Of a DNA stretch of 64,000 nt, positions 23,361 through 37,122 are shown in pieces (position 1 is the stretch's first letter; each line of letters starts with the position of its first letter). The translations under genes and the position numbers were made by a program. Under the pieces are notes generated by a model. The model saw nothing but the letters and a program-made list of their open reading frames with translations. It made no database searches and was not told where the DNA came from. This stretch comes from Dryomyza anilis (Eukaryota; Arthropoda; Insecta; Diptera; Dryomyzidae): positions 126,679,593 through 126,743,592 of the forward strand of contig OX638130.1 in NCBI GenBank assembly GCA_951804985.1, in the 5' to 3' direction.

Positions 23361-26300
23361 AAAACGCGTTCGTTGCTTAAGTCTTTAGTTTTTGCAGTTT
23401 ATATTTAAATGTTTTGAATTTTGCTGCAGTTTTTGAGTATGCTAAGTGAAATTTAAAGAAGACAATGCAATAAACAATAATAAATCTACAAAATAGTTAT
23501 ATACAAAATTTGAGACATTTTTCAATTTTTTTTGTTGAGAATTTTGTATACATTGTTGCAATCCCACCTTCTAATCTCGGTGTAGTCCGCCCCGGCTTTG
23601 CCAAAAATAAATCCACAACTTGCTAGAAATTTGAACCAAAATTCACACGTAAAATTTTCACGCAATTAGTGCAGCGCACAGCCTTCAAACGCCTGTCTGC
23701 CTGGTGCTATTGCAATCGTCGTCTTCATGGTGCGCGTGAAAACCGTTGTCCTTGCACGCAGGTTTCCTGGAAATTTCACCTTCGTATGCAAGACTCTCAG
23801 ACACATGAGTGGGAAAGTATTTCGGTGCTATTGTTCATTGACGCGCCGTTATTTGAGCAACTCATTAACAAGTAAGAATTAAAGATAAAAACAATTCCGA
23901 CAGGACATAATATAAAATTGCGCGTCATGCTTAAGTTCCGTAGCGACCAACAACACTTGGCAGCCTAATTAACACTTTGTCTGAAATATGCCTGAACAAA
24001 ATTAAAAACTATCTGTTTTAAAAATTTAACATTCAATTTATGCCATAAAGTGCGCCTCCAATGCGCATTAATGGGTCTGCATTTTCGGTAATGTACGCTG
24101 GTGCACATGATAAATGTGCTTTTTTAAATATGCAAATTATGGTGTATTGTCAAAATAAACACATAATTAATTTTAATGTTGCGCTATTAAATGCAATTGC
24201 AGTCAATAGTGGGCTTTATTGTTGCGGGGGTGTATGAATTTTTTTTTTGTGAATTTTTTGGAATTATTTTTATGACTTTTCCACATAATTCTAGACAGCG
24301 TGTGAAATATTTTATTTTTTTTAAGAACAGAGTTTAGGTGCAGGGTGTAGAGCCACTTTAGGACTAGAATATAAGTCAATTACTTAATGTTTTTTAATTT
24401 ATATTTTATTATTTTATAGCCATTCATTTGGAGACTCAATTTTTATATTAAGAATTTTTAATTAAAACGTTTCAGAAATTTATGAAGTTAGGATGTTATT
24501 CAAATATACGATCATGTTCCAGCTTTCGAACATAGTTCGGTATAATTTTATGAACAGTTCTAAATAGACTATGATATAATAAAGAATATAATTTCGCAAT
24601 ACAAATATTGATTTCTAAACAAAATCAGATCGTTCTAGTCATAACGATTTATATTAATTTGAAAACAATCGGATGAAACCTATTTTCATTTTATTTATTC
24701 CCGATGGGGTCATTTAAATAAATTTTAAACATTCCACTTAATTAGACTTTTCTGAGTTTTGCAATTTTTATTAATATTTATCATCATTCATAAATCTTTA
24801 TGAATAATTTTATAAGTTTTTATTCATATATGATTTTTTTATTGAATTTTGATATCATTAAAATGATCTCTATTAAAAAAGCAGTCTATAAAATAAAGTA
24901 CTATAAAAAACCAAACTAAAGTACCTACAATATAAACCCCTTTCAGAACATAAAGCGCTTTATAAAAGTCATTAAACTTTAGAGATTTTCCAGCCAAATC
25001 CGCTTAAGCCTGGCGGCTATTAGGCTCTACCATTTCCATAACAAAACGCAATAAGTACAAGAAATACGACCCTCGCTCAATGTGCGCCAACCCAATAGCA
25101 TCATCCATGACCTCGTATAAACTGTCTTCGGGTCTGAAGTTGATGAATTTCAGAAAAATCGACAGCCACAATGAAATGAAAATCTCAAGAAAATCCTCAT
25201 TAAATCACACGAGAGATCACATCAACGAGTGGCCGAAAGATAGACAGAAAAACTGACGGACAAACAGACAGACAGAAAGACAGCAGACCGACAGGGAGAC
25301 TGTCGAGCAATACTAAGCAGCAACTAAGACGCGACTGTACCTGGATTTGGCGCATGACGTTCACGATCGTGATGACGATGTAGTGGAAGCATGGAACAAG
25401 CACACAAATGGAACAGTGACGACACCGAAACGAGCTGCAGACGAAGCAGTTAATGAAAGGCTGAGAGGCATATGGCCAAAGAGTGAGAGAGAAACTGGGC
25501 AAGAGAGAAAATCTTAGAGAGTCAATAAAGAAGTTTTAGTACTCTAGGGCAGAGAATAGCTGTCGTAAAAGAAGCAGTTAAAAACAGAAATTATAGGAAG
25601 GGGCAGGGAAAAGATAAATAGAACTGGGAAAAACAGAAGGGGGAGCAGAAAAATAATGAGAAGAAAAAAAAAAGAATCAGAAGAAGAGAGACCAAAGCAT
25701 CGAAGAGGTTAAAGAAAATAAATGCCAAAAGAAGCACTTTTCAAAAAGAAAAACGTGACTGGAGTCTCTTGAGAGTTGTACAAAACACGCAAAGCCGTCA
25801 ATAAAAAATCATCACAAAAGGTGCTTGCAGCCAAGTTAAGAGTTTGCCCAAGAGTGTACAAGAGGTTGTTAACAGAAGGCCTGATGCATGTTGGTGATGC
25901 CAACACTTGGTCTTGGTTTTAGAACATGTTGTTTGCTACTGAACAACGACAACATGTTGAGCCACCCTTTTGTAACTTTAATCAAAGTGAGTTTGACTAC
26001 TTCCTTCACTACTTCCTTTTGCATTACTTACTCTACTACTTTTCTTGGATGCAGTTGAGGTGCGTCGTCTTCGTCTATTTATTTTTTTTTTGGTATTCGT
26101 GCCAGAATTAATTAGAATCCAAGCCACTTGTTTTATTTATAGCTTATATTTTAGTTAAAGCATAAATTAACATTTTACATAATGAAAATTATGCTATGGA
26201 CTCAACGTGAAAAGCGAGCGCCGTGACAAGAGTGAGAAACGCTCCCACGCGGTAGCAAAAACTTTTGAGTTTCCCACAAGTGTGCCCGTGAGTTTATTGG

Positions 26301-26865
26301 CCGCGAACTCTGGAGTTTGGAAAATAAAGAAAATTTACAAGTTACTTAGTTTGTGTTAGTACAAAAAAAGAAATATACGTTTTTTTGGGGTTGGAGCTAA
26401 TTAGCCACTTAAGTGGGTGTTTTTTATAGTCTTTAATACTCCCAGTTGGGTGTGTTGGGAGTGGGCAACACTTTTTAAAGAGTTATTAAAGCATGAAGAT
26501 GGTTTTAAAGTTTTCGAAGTCATAAAAAAGCTATAGAAAACACATTGAAGAAAACATAACTTTAGGAAAATACTAAATAGTAGTTTTTATATAAAGAATA
26601 TTTTAGATCATCCACATTTATTAAAATCTCTTCTTATTTGTTTAGTCATTTTAAATTCAATGTAATATTACAAGTAGAAATTTTTCTAAGATCGAGAACT
26701 GATCATTGAATTTCATCATTGGAACTACCCGATCAACATTTTCACATCATGATCATGTCTACGCTAGTAGGGTAAATATCAACTAGGAAACTAAAGAATT
26801 TTTTGAGATGTTTTTTTATTATTCCAATACAAAAATTGCTATACAAAAATTGCATTCCGAGATAA
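23361..26865. other. Intron DNA with a GTTCGTT motif copy and a purine-rich tract
   Basis: The motif copy GTTCGTTGCTTAAGTCTTT is at 23370. A GC-richer patch lies at 23560-23870. A purine-rich tract at 25190-25720 (GACAGACAGAAAGACAGC, GAGAGAGAAACTGGG) looks like decayed simple repeat. No gene supported. Confidence 0.4.
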
Positions 26866-27577
26866 CCCCCCAAGACAAAATTTTTGGCAGGGTCGAGGCA
26901 GTTTAGAAATATTTTTTCGACATATTTTAAACAGACAAAGGCGGAGTTTGTACCAAAAGCTGTCTTTTTTCTGACCATTCCCAAAATATGGCGTGAATCT
27001 GCCAATAAAACCATCAAATTTTACAACACAACCTGCTATAAATTCCCAAAATATTCCATTCATCTGTGTGTTTGCCGGAAATATTCCAGAAAAATGCCGT
27101 GTGTCGGGAAACGTATTTAAAAGTTTGAAATCCCCAGACAACATTTTTGGCACGGTCGAGGCAGTTAAGAAACATTTTCTAGACATATTTCAAACAGGAA
27201 AAGGCGGAGTTTGTATCAAAAACTTTTTTTTCTGCCCATTCCCAAAATATGGCGTGAATCTGCCATTAAAATGCCATCAAATTTTACAACCTGCTATACA
27301 CTTCCCAAGATGTCTCAAGAAATCAGTGCAAACTCGAGACAAAATGTTTGGCATTTTTCTGGAATATTTCGGGCATATTTCCGGCAAACGCACAGTTAAA
27401 TGGAATATTTTGGCAAATGCATAACAGGTTGTAAAATTTGATGGCAGATTCACGTCACATTTTGGGTATGGGCAAAAAACAGACAGCTTTTGATACAAAC
27501 TCCGACTTTGTCTGTTTGAAATATGTCAAAACAATGTTTCAAAACTATCTCGACCCTGCCAAAAATTTTGTCTGGGG
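26866..27577. mobile_element. Foldback-type element with internal duplication
   Basis: Left end CCCCCAAGACAAAATTTTTG plus GCAGGGTCGAGGCAGTT is mirrored by the right end, where GTCGAG/CTCGAC and CAAAATTTTTGGC/GCCAAAAATTTTG are complementary over about 35 bp. A second direct copy of the left end starts at 27132. GGCGTGAATCTGCCA and GGAATATTCC-rich words recur in both orientations. No transposase; the short open frames are repeat-derived. Confidence 0.8.
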
Positions 27578-29830
27578 AAGTAATGGAAAACGGACTTAAA
27601 AACATGTATAATTCCAGATTTTTCAATAGATATAAAAGAAACCTTTCCCATATAAAATTGAATTTCAAATATGAACCATGTATTAAGTACTTTGAGGCCT
27701 CTTACTATAGAGCCTATTTATTATGTTTAAGTTAGTAACGAATCCCCCATTGCACCCTTTGAAGAAAGCGCAACTTCCCATTGCCTAACCTATTTTCAAC
27801 GCTATCACTTCCTTGCAAACAGTCAAAAGATATAGAAAAACAACATATATAGGCACTTTGTTTAGAACCTATTCCATAATATTTATTTTCGTTGTAAAGC
27901 AACCAGAAAAGGGCTGCACAGAAATACCCGAAAATACAACTAAAACCCTATAGTAAAGGTGCTGAAAAAAGCGTTTGTTTGCGTAAACATGATAACAACA
28001 TAATTACAAATCATAGGCACCATAAAAACAATGAAAACTAGTGCAATGATTGCATTTGTTGCTTATCTGTGGACTGTAGAATTTACATATATTACAGAAC
28101 CTAGATAAGCAAAACCCTCTAAACAATTTTTGTCGTGCTCTACCAAGCGGTCGCCGATGTGATCATGATGTGTAAATATTGAATATAATAATCATCCAAA
28201 CTAAGTACAAAAATAACAACAAATGTACAGGGCGGCACGTGCTTCAAGAGACTGCTTAGTTCTTAGAGTCTTCAGCATCAAAAAGTGGTTTTAGAAGAAA
28301 ACTTAAAAACCTACACAATTTGATGAATTTTGAAAATCATGCTATATATTATAAGAATTTCGTAGTTGCGCAGGTTTTATATTTAAAGACTTTACAAAAA
28401 ATGACCTTTGATTGAACGCATTTTAAAGATATTATTAAAATATAATTTTTTATATTGAGTTCTGTTAATTTTAGACATCTCAAATATGCCTTAAATATAG
28501 AGTGAAATAATATTTTCTGTTGGGTACAACATGTAGAACATCTTGGATGCTACCTGTTCGAAGTACTTTTTTGTTCAGACGTTAATCTTTGTCCTCTTGT
28601 TAACTCTTAGAATGTCATCAATCAATTTGGCGTTCATTCGTCATCATCTTCAACATCTTCTGTGCATCGAAGTCCAGACAACTATTGGCTATTGTTAACT
28701 AGACTCGGTATTGAGGGTGTTCATTAGTGAAAAAGCGACGATCATTAGCATGTTGGTGTTATTGAGATGGTATTTTATGGCTCTGCAATGCGATGGCTCT
28801 GGTTTAATGAGTAGTGTTTTGTTTGATGTAGAATGGAATTTTATGTACGGCAACTTAAAATTACTGTTTTTTTCTGAAGGGTTTTAGGTTGAAAAACAAT
28901 TGATTTATTTTTTTATTTCTTTTATTATAGTATTTTTTTCTATGTTACAAAATGATTTTCTATATTTTAAAATTATTCTCTTTAGTTTAATGACTCTCAG
29001 AATTGTTTTCAATTCAATGCATTGATTTTTTATTTTGGCTTTATTTTGTTGTAATATTTTTATACAAATAATATTGTTTAAAATATTCTGTCAAGTATTA
29101 TTATATTTTTGAGTTGTTTTCAATGAATTTTATATTTCTATAACATTTGCTATTCAATTGTTTTAACAAAATTTAAAGAAGTACGCGTGGCTTGATGATT
29201 TTCCGTTTTTTGATACATTTTATTTTAAAATTTTCCTCGTTTCATAATTTTCATACTGCTTTTTTCTTGGAACTCAATTCATATATCTACCAAAACGCAA
29301 AAAATGAAATTTTTAGTTCAATAAAGAATTAAAGTATCGAATTCCATGCCAATTTCATGGACCTTCTTAAATGGCTAGTTGTAAAAAAATAATTAATGTT
29401 ATTTATTGCGAAATTTAACAATTAAAGAATATTTTTATCATTTATCCAAACGATTTATCGCACATGTAACATCACAGTTTTTCAGTTTTTCATATAATAT
29501 AACAGGCCGAACATTTTTGCTTCAAAAGAACTCAAACCAAATTTTTTCAGCGTAATTAAAATTTAATTTATTACTTTCATTCTAAAGCTTATATATTATG
29601 TACTGCAAGTTGAAAATAGTCCACAAGAAGAACTGACTTTTTTCCACAATGTCAGCCAACTTAAAATCTACGTCCAAATAATGTAACGTAACAGTCTGCG
29701 TTATGGTCAATATTATGTTTTATATATTATCATAATTGACCAGATTAACATTTATAGCTTACTTCCACTTCCTTATTTTTAGTACCTACTTTTTAAAATT
29801 TATACAAACAATATCTTCATATTTCCCCAT
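27578..29830. other. Intron DNA, nothing recognised
   Basis: AT-rich intronic DNA without a supported gene or clear repeat structure. Confidence 0.4.
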
Positions 29831-30087
29831 TATATCGTGGTTGTAGAACGAAAAAACACCAAATACATTTTTATGAAAAACTGAAATTTCGAGTTTGTTG
29901 ATTAATATTATAAAAAGTAATTGATGCATTTTTAAAGTTGAAATACCAATTGATAGATTTTTTACCATTTATCATATGGTAAAAAAATGGAGAACATCGA
30001 TTAAAAATTCACAGATATGTGAAGAATTTTGTAAATCAATATTTGGCATTTTGAAAATGTATTTGGTGACTTTTCTTTCTACAACGA

Positions 30088-30090
<3 letters not shown>
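29831..30090. mobile_element. MITE family A, copy 1
   Basis: Terminal inverted repeats are ATATCGTGGTTGTAGAACG at the left and TTCTACAACGACGATAT at the right, followed inward on both sides by CACCAAATACATTT and its complement. About 260 bp. The right end runs directly into a (TA)n tract. Other copies: 34373-34637, 37123-37383 and the interrupted 58849-60197. Confidence 0.85.
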
Positions 30091-30150
<60 letters not shown>

Positions 30151-30650
30151 TCATTTTACGTTTGTTTGTTTGTACGCTATGGAAACGTACACCTGTGGAC
30201 GGATTTTCTTAAAATTTGGAATATATATCCTAGAGACCCAGAAAAAGCTCACTACATAGTTAACCACGGCCACTTTTATGCCCATTTTTATTTTTGGTGT
30301 ATAACTCAGATTCATAGCACAACCACCGAATGTATTTTTGTTATAATTTGCACCTCCCATAGTACCCAACAATTCAGTACGCTGTATCTCAGTCCTAATG
30401 ATATCGATTTCAACTAAACTTTAAAATTTGATGTTACTCATCTTACTTAATCTCACCACACCTAAACTCACCACACCTAAACTCACCACACCTAAACTCA
30501 CCACACATAAACTCACCACACTAAAACTCACCACACTAAACTCATCACACTAAAACTTCTACTGGAAAAACACTACGGGGAAGTATTGTACGGGGAAGAA
30601 TTCTACCAGGAAGAATTTTACGGGCACGAGTCGTGCACGGGTCCAGCCAG
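30091..30650 (+). mobile_element. Helitron-like non-autonomous element
   Basis: (TA)28 at 30091-30146 is followed by ACGTTTGTTTGTTTGTACGC and GGACGGATTTTCTTAAAATT, words common near the 5' end of insect non-autonomous Helitrons. The 3' part has a stem-loop GCACGAGTCGTGC and ends GGTCCAGCCAG before T, close to the usual hairpin plus CTRR terminus (here CCAG, so degenerate). A 15-bp minisatellite (CTCACCACACCTAAA, seven units, 30452-30556) lies inside. The 5' boundary is uncertain. Confidence 0.55.
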
Positions 30651-32821
30651 TATTAAATATTCCCCATACATACCAAATTCAAAATTTCTTTAATTTTAGT
30701 ATTTCTTGAATATTTGCTATTGTACTTTTCTGTCCATTTATTCATGACAAAATTTCATATTTCTTTTATTTCAAACATTTTAGTTCTTAACCTATGAAGT
30801 ATTGATACTATTAAAATTATTTCCATTCTAAAATTATTATTATTTTTTAAATATGTTTGTATTAAATTTTATAAATTGATTATCGTTTAGTTTCGCTTCA
30901 CCAATATTCGATTTCTTTCATTTTTGATTTTTTTAGTTTTATTTTTCAATACTTTTTTTTTACCACGGAACTAAAATTATTTGTTATTATTTTGTTATTT
31001 ATGTATATTTCGTTATACTATCCCCACATTTTTCACATTTATAGATATTTCTAATTCCCAATTCTACCATTTCAAATTATTCATGTTTTTAATTTGATTT
31101 AATTTCATTGTTTTTCCATTTTTTTATATTATTAATCATTTTTTCCATTTATACTAAATCATTCCAATTTTAAATTTCATGAATTCTACTAATTTCAAAA
31201 GAGAATACTTTGATATTTTGTCTTTTAAACGAGCGAACAATGCATTTCTGCGAATGCCGTTAAATGCATCTATAAATTACTAAAGTATCTATGTTATCTA
31301 AAAAGATTACTGTGCTATCGTTACGACTCATCCTCGGCAACATTGATAAATTATCTTCATTATGCGCTACACTTGAGAACGTGTCTTGCATGTTAGTTAC
31401 ACAATTAGACAAACACTGAGCACTACAAATAGCATTCAGAAACAGAAACACGTAATAATTTTATTTTTTTGTGCAGCATATGTATTACTTTGTAGCACAG
31501 ATAAGATCACGATAAGAACTGAGCGCAGCCGCCTAAGATGTTCGGCCACACAGTTTAAAGAAAACCGTTTTAAATTCAGAACAAGACAAAAATCCACTTA
31601 AACTTCTTGATATAAAGTTTACCGCAAGTATTATAAAAAAAAAACTGTGACCATAAACTGTGCAAAAAATATATTTGCGACATTTTTTAATGGTTTTAAA
31701 TTAAGAATTTCTATAAATATTTTAAATATATGTTTTATTTAATGTCTTGAATAAACCTTTAGTTTTAAATTATATTAAGAATTATTTTTCTTAATCGCTA
31801 AAACCAAAATCGCCCACTTTTGTGTCGCGCCAATTAAACACGGGTCTTATTCAATTTGTGTCTTTTTTTTCTGTAACACTTGAATGAGCGCCAGCATGCC
31901 GTAAAAGCCTTTGTTGTAATCTTATCCATCTTTTGCTGTTTCGAACTATAGTCATAGCGGAGCACACTGAGTCATCGTCATCTTGAAACACAAAGACGTC
32001 ACAAAACCAAAAAAAAAAAACACTTACAATTTGAAAGAAACGTGAAAAAATATAACAAACCATAGTTTATTGAGCCAGCATAACGTGCAGCATCCAAACG
32101 AAAAAAAACAAAAAAAACCCTTTGACTCATCGTCTTTAATAACGTAAAAAATGTTACAACATTTATTTTATTTGATTTTACACTTCAGCTAAATGCTGAC
32201 CCTCATTTTAGTTCGATATTGTTTTTTTTCCGATTAAAAACCTTATCTTGCTCTTCTTTAATACACTTTGGTTTATATGGTTTTGAGAGGATTTAACGAT
32301 TTTCCATGGAATTTACACACACTACGGAAGACGTGCGTAGAATATTAACGTTGACTTTTTGAATTGAGCGCTGAATGGCGGTGGTTTTTTTCGGTTTTTT
32401 TTAATTTACACAAAATAAAAAAATGCCGTGCGTAAAATTCGCATATGATTCACGTGGTATTGACCATCATCATCGATATTACCAACATCTTTTTGCAATG
32501 TGGCAACATGTTGCTTCAGGATCTTGGCCTGTTGCTATCGTATTTGAGTCATCCATATGTTGGTATTTCCGGAAATATAATATCGTCACTGTCATGCCAA
32601 AGAGGCGAATGTGCATTTTTAAAAATGTTGGGAAATCAAATTTTAAAGTTTGAAGAGCTTTAAATATTATTAAAATTCATTTTCCTTCACATTTTTTTTT
32701 GTTATTTTGGTTTATTTATTAATTATTATAACGCATATAAAATATCTTCGGATTTGGACAACTTACTGAATTATAAATACGGATTTTGTGAGGCAATATC
32801 CATACCAAAACTCAAATATTT
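30651..32821. other. Intron DNA, nothing recognised
   Basis: AT-rich, with T-runs and scattered ATTT words. Chance ORFs on both strands near 31260-31601 and 32423-32663 show no family resemblance. Confidence 0.4.
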
Positions 32822-33090
32822 TTGTTTTTTTTTGGCTATAACTCTTTATTTAAGCAAGATAAAATAGTAATGTGAAGGCATTAATTGTTTGATTTTAAAG
32901 CACCTATCGATTAGCATCATTATTTGAATATATGTAGACAAAAATTTGTTATTAGCAATGAAAATGTTTGGCAAAATATTTTAAATAATGATGAAGATCG
33001 ATAGGTGCTTTAAAAACAAACAATTAATGCCTTTACACCACTATTTTATCTTGTACCAATAAAGAGTTAAGCAAAAAAAACGAAGAAATT
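32822..33090. mobile_element. Palindromic element E, copy 1
   Basis: Left arm words GATAAAATAGTAATGTGAAG and AAAGCACCTATCGATTAGC are mirrored by ATCGATAGGTGCTTTAAAA and CACCACTATTTTATCTTG in the right arm. About 100-bp arms flank a short centre near 32940-32970. It sits head to tail beside copy 2 (33107-33420). It looks like a foldback MITE; no coding potential. Confidence 0.8.
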
Positions 33091-33106
33091 TGAAAAATTT
33101 AAAATC

Positions 33107-33420
33107 TTGTCATGGCAAAAGGGCGAATCTTTTTGTTTTTTTGCAATAACTTTATAAGAGTAAAAGATAAAATAGTGATGTAAAGGCATTTATTGCTTGT
33201 TTTAAAAGCACCTATCGATTGGCATTATTACTTAAAAATATTTTGCCAAACATTTTTCTTGCAAATGATAAAAATTCAAAAAAATACTTTAAAATATTTT
33301 TGATGATCGATAGTTGCTTTAAAAACAAACAAATAATGCCATTACACCACTATTTTATCTTATAGTAATAAAAAGTTATGGCAAAAAAAACGAAAAAATT
33401 CGCCCTTTTGGCATGACAAC
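33107..33420. mobile_element. Palindromic element E, copy 2
   Basis: Complete copy of 314 bp. TTGTCATGGCAAAAGGGCGA at the left is mirrored by CGCCCTTTTGGCATGACAAC at the right. The interior again has AAAGCACCTATCGATTGGC and GATCGATAGTTGCTTTAAAA as complementary arms. A further partial end (CGCCCTTTTGG) follows at 33440. Confidence 0.85.
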
Positions 33421-34372
33421 ATTTTCAAATTTTCGAATTCGCCCTTTTGGTTTTGTCTTTTGTCGCTAGAAATATCCAACAAAAGCACACACGATTTTGC
33501 CACAGTATACTTGAGGAACAACTACATTAAAAAATGTAAACAAACGCAAATGTCAAAAATTATACATTCATCCCTTTGGCAAGATAGTGACGCTGAGCTT
33601 CAGTTTTTTTACAGATTTTTTAAACATTTTTTATTTTTAATTTTTTATAGATGCAAACTACATAATAAACAAATTTGCTGTATTTTAAGAGTTTTATTTA
33701 TATTAAGTCAAACTAGAAACAGTTTAGAGCTGATAAATGCTATAAATGGTATTTTCATTTTTCGTGCTCTAGTCAAAATATACCTTTTTGGGTAGAGATG
33801 GACATAATCTAATCATGTATATCATTTTTTAGTTTCCACATAGAAATTTATCGTATTATGGCAGCTATGATCATAATCACTTCATATTGATCAGGTTCTC
33901 AAAAGATAAAAAAATAGAAGTCCGATAATAAACTTATCACAATTTCTAGTAGCCCTGGTAGAAATTTTATTTATTTGCCAAAATATGGCAAAAATAACAG
34001 AAACATTTCCCGATTATGACCCTAGTATATTTTCTTCTAGAGAGGGTGTACATTATACTGACAATGGAAAATCATGATTTCGAATCGATAGGAGGTCACC
34101 CCCGAATCGATAGGAGGTCACCTCCTAGAAATGCTCTATTGTATAAGAAAATCGATTTGAAGAATTTTCAGCGAAATCCGAATATGGGAAATGGTCCCGC
34201 CTGCACCGCAAAGTAGGCGTTTTCGTACCTAAATCGACAATTTCAAAATTGTATTGAAATGACGTCTCGTAAATGCAAATATTGGTCCCATTAAACAGAA
34301 ACTGACTGATGATATAAATAACTTCGTAAACCAATTTTTAAAATGCTAAGTTTTACTTTTACAACAATGAAT
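33421..34372. other. Intron DNA, short direct repeat
   Basis: A 22-bp direct repeat, CGAATCGATAGGAGGTCACC, occurs at 34081 and 34103. Otherwise AT-rich with no recognised feature. Confidence 0.4.
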
Positions 34373-34637
34373 TATATCGTCGTTCTAGAAGTAAAAGTCA
34401 CCAACTACACTTTCAAAATGCCAAATATTCATTTACAAAAATCTTTATTATTCTGTCAATTTCTGATCGATGAGCTTAATATTTATATCAAATGATAAGA
34501 AAATGTGAATCTATCAATTCGTATTTCAACTTCAAAAATCTATCAATTACTTATTGTAATAATAACCAACAAAGTTGAAATTTAAGATTTTCATAAAAAT
34601 ATATTTGGTGGCTTTAAGTTCTACAACAACGATATAT
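34373..34637. mobile_element. MITE family A, copy 2
   Basis: Ends TATATCGTCGTTCTAGAAG and TTCTACAACAACGATATAT are mutually inverted. The CACCAACTACACTTTC and AAATATATTTGGTGG sub-terminal words match copy 1 on both arms. Its right half (34540-34620) preserves the uninterrupted sequence AACAAAGTTGAAATTTAAG that shows where copy 4 was later split. Confidence 0.85.
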
Positions 34638-36240
34638 AAAAATAAAAAAATAAAGAAATATGGTCTGCTAAAAAAAATACTAAAACTGCAAATGCGCAGT
34701 TTCAGAAAAATCAAAGAAATACCAGAACTAAAACAGAAATGCATGCACTTGAGTCACAGTCCTAAATGAGTGGGTTGTTTAAAGCCGCTGACAAATCACG
34801 AACAAAACAGTCATTCAATTGGAAGAAGTACAAAATGGTATAATTTATAAAATAAAACAGCTTTATTTTCCATAATTATAAAGTGTTAACTGCAAAGTTT
34901 AATCGGCATGTAAAATCATATTTCAAACCAAATTTGTACGCTGACCAAAGACTTTAACGTGACATAAACATTACCATATTTCTGTCACTTTTATACACCA
35001 TATAAGCCACAATACGAGCATAACCAATAAAAATAATTCAGCATATATTTATTATTATATATAAAGTACATAACTAGTACAAATATGGTGAGGAAAAAAC
35101 AATCTATGAGCTCATAAGTGTCGCGGTTTTTATTTGTTTTTCATCTCATACGCGGCGCGGTCTCCATCAATCCAAATGATCTACACTTCAAATTTAAATC
35201 TTTTTTTTTTCCTCCAAATCCACTTTAGGCCAATGCAAGCAGCTTCTTATAAGCCGTCTACAGCCATAAGTCCAACAACTCTCGATAGTCTCAATCGTAC
35301 GACAGCTGTCTACAGTTACCTTTACTTTTATTTTTCTTATATTTATTTTGTTTTTTCTTTGAGTTTTATTTTACACTTATTATTTTATTTTTATTTTTTC
35401 TACTGTAGATTTCTTATGTTTCTGCACTATGTGTTTCGTTGCCTTTACGTTGCCTTTTTTTCCTATACAGCATCGAGTCGTATTTCAAATTTGAAGTTTG
35501 TGAAACTGGTTCTAAGCCTTTGTCACAATGGGTACAGTTTTTGTTGTCGTTTTTTTTTTTGTTTGTTGAACATAAATCGTACAAAAAATATAAATCGTAA
35601 TCGACAGATTTTGTATTTGGGTTGTTGTTGTTTTTCTTATAGTGGCACATTTTATACAAAGGGGGAAGCCAAAGCCACAAGATACTTGGCTCTTGGCCTG
35701 GTAGTAGGTAGGGCATTGCCAGCAGTAAGTGTTACAAATGTAAAGAAAAGGTTTTTTTTTCTTTTAAAAGATTTTGAAAATGTTGAAATGAAATTGGAAG
35801 GACAGTAGTTGCTATATATAGAGTGACATTTAATTCATCAGGTGTATAAATTGTAACAATTGTGATTTTTAATACAATAGGTACTGATACTGTATGTACA
35901 TTGAAATCTATTCAAAATGTATATAAAATATAAATGTATATAAAATACAAAATGTATATAAAATATTTTTTTTTTAAGAAATTGTATTAAAGGAATTAAA
36001 AAAAAGGATTTAATATTGAAACTACCTAAATCACCGATAAAAGGTTTGAGTTCTGGTTTTCCCTCGTTTTGAAATATTAAAAATAACAAAGAATTCACAA
36101 TTTTTGATAATGTGTCTATCACCCAAGTAACCAGAAGCTCCGATATGGTACTACTAATTTCAGTCTTTATTGGCTTATCAATGGGTCACAGTAATCAAAT
36201 TTTAATCGAAAATGCGTATAAGACCTAATTGTAACAGTAT
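34638..36240. other. Intron DNA, nothing recognised
   Basis: Includes a 224-codon open frame (35134-35808) that is T-rich, Phe/Tyr/Leu-dominated and without domain resemblance. I do not call it a gene. Confidence 0.35.
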
Positions 36241-37122
36241 ACACAGTCCGCCATTCGATTCGATATCGCTTCGAGACTGATTCGAGATGTCGAAAAATTC
36301 ATTCGATTGCGATTTCATATCTATATACTACAATTCGTTTTAAGATTTACCAAGTATGCCATTCGTATAGATATCGTTACGAGATCATTGCGAGTGGAGA
36401 GAATATCGGACCCGTTCTCGTAACGATATCGAGAGTCAAATTTGACCTAGATGGTAGGTAGATATCGGAACGTTCTGTAGGAGTCTTCTCGATTCGAGAA
36501 AATTTTCGAAATCGGAACGATATCGAAGAAAAAATTATCAAAATTCGAGATTTCTGCGAAAAATATTGCGATATCGATTTGATAAATGTTTAAATATCGT
36601 ATTTTGTCAAAGAATTTGAATGTGCGAATATTTTTAAAAATTAGAATCGAGAAAGCAACCAGATCGAACTTTTTTATCGAAGTTATTCGAGAAAGCTTCG
36701 AGGTATCGTAACGAGATCGTAACGAAATATCTTAAAGTTTATTCGAAACAAGAAAAAAACGATTCTGCATCGATATCGCATCAAATATCGAGATTGATTC
36801 GAAAAACATTGCGATATCAATGTGATTAATACATAAATAATATATCTTTTCTTTAAATTTTATTGTACAAAAATTTAAAAAATTAGTAGTGATAGAGTGA
36901 CGAGATCATACTATTATATCGCAGTTAGTTCGAGAAAACTTCGATCATCGAAGAACTCCGAGACAAACTGGCAGACTGGGTATGTACGCCTAAAAACTTA
37001 TATTTTTTGCATTTGACTGGTCATACCTTTTTTTTACCAAAATCGGAATAATATCGAAGAAAAAAATTATCAAAGTTCGAGACTGCGGCGACAAATTTTG
37101 CGATATCGATGCGATAAATGTT
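36241..37122. repeat. TCGA/CGATATCG-rich degenerate repeat, left part
   Basis: Very dense in ATTCGAGA, TCGTAACGAGATCG and GCGATATCGAT words, arranged in diverged units of roughly 250 bp (for example GCGATATCGATTTGATAAAT at 36570, recurring near 37100). It continues after MITE copy 3 at 37384-37450. Related in style to the tandem array at 63340-64000. Confidence 0.6.

Noticed and set aside
35134..35808. 224-codon open frame on the + strand
   Set aside because: Composition is Phe/Tyr/Leu with no domain pattern, an antisense frame is also open, and no splice or promoter context supports it.
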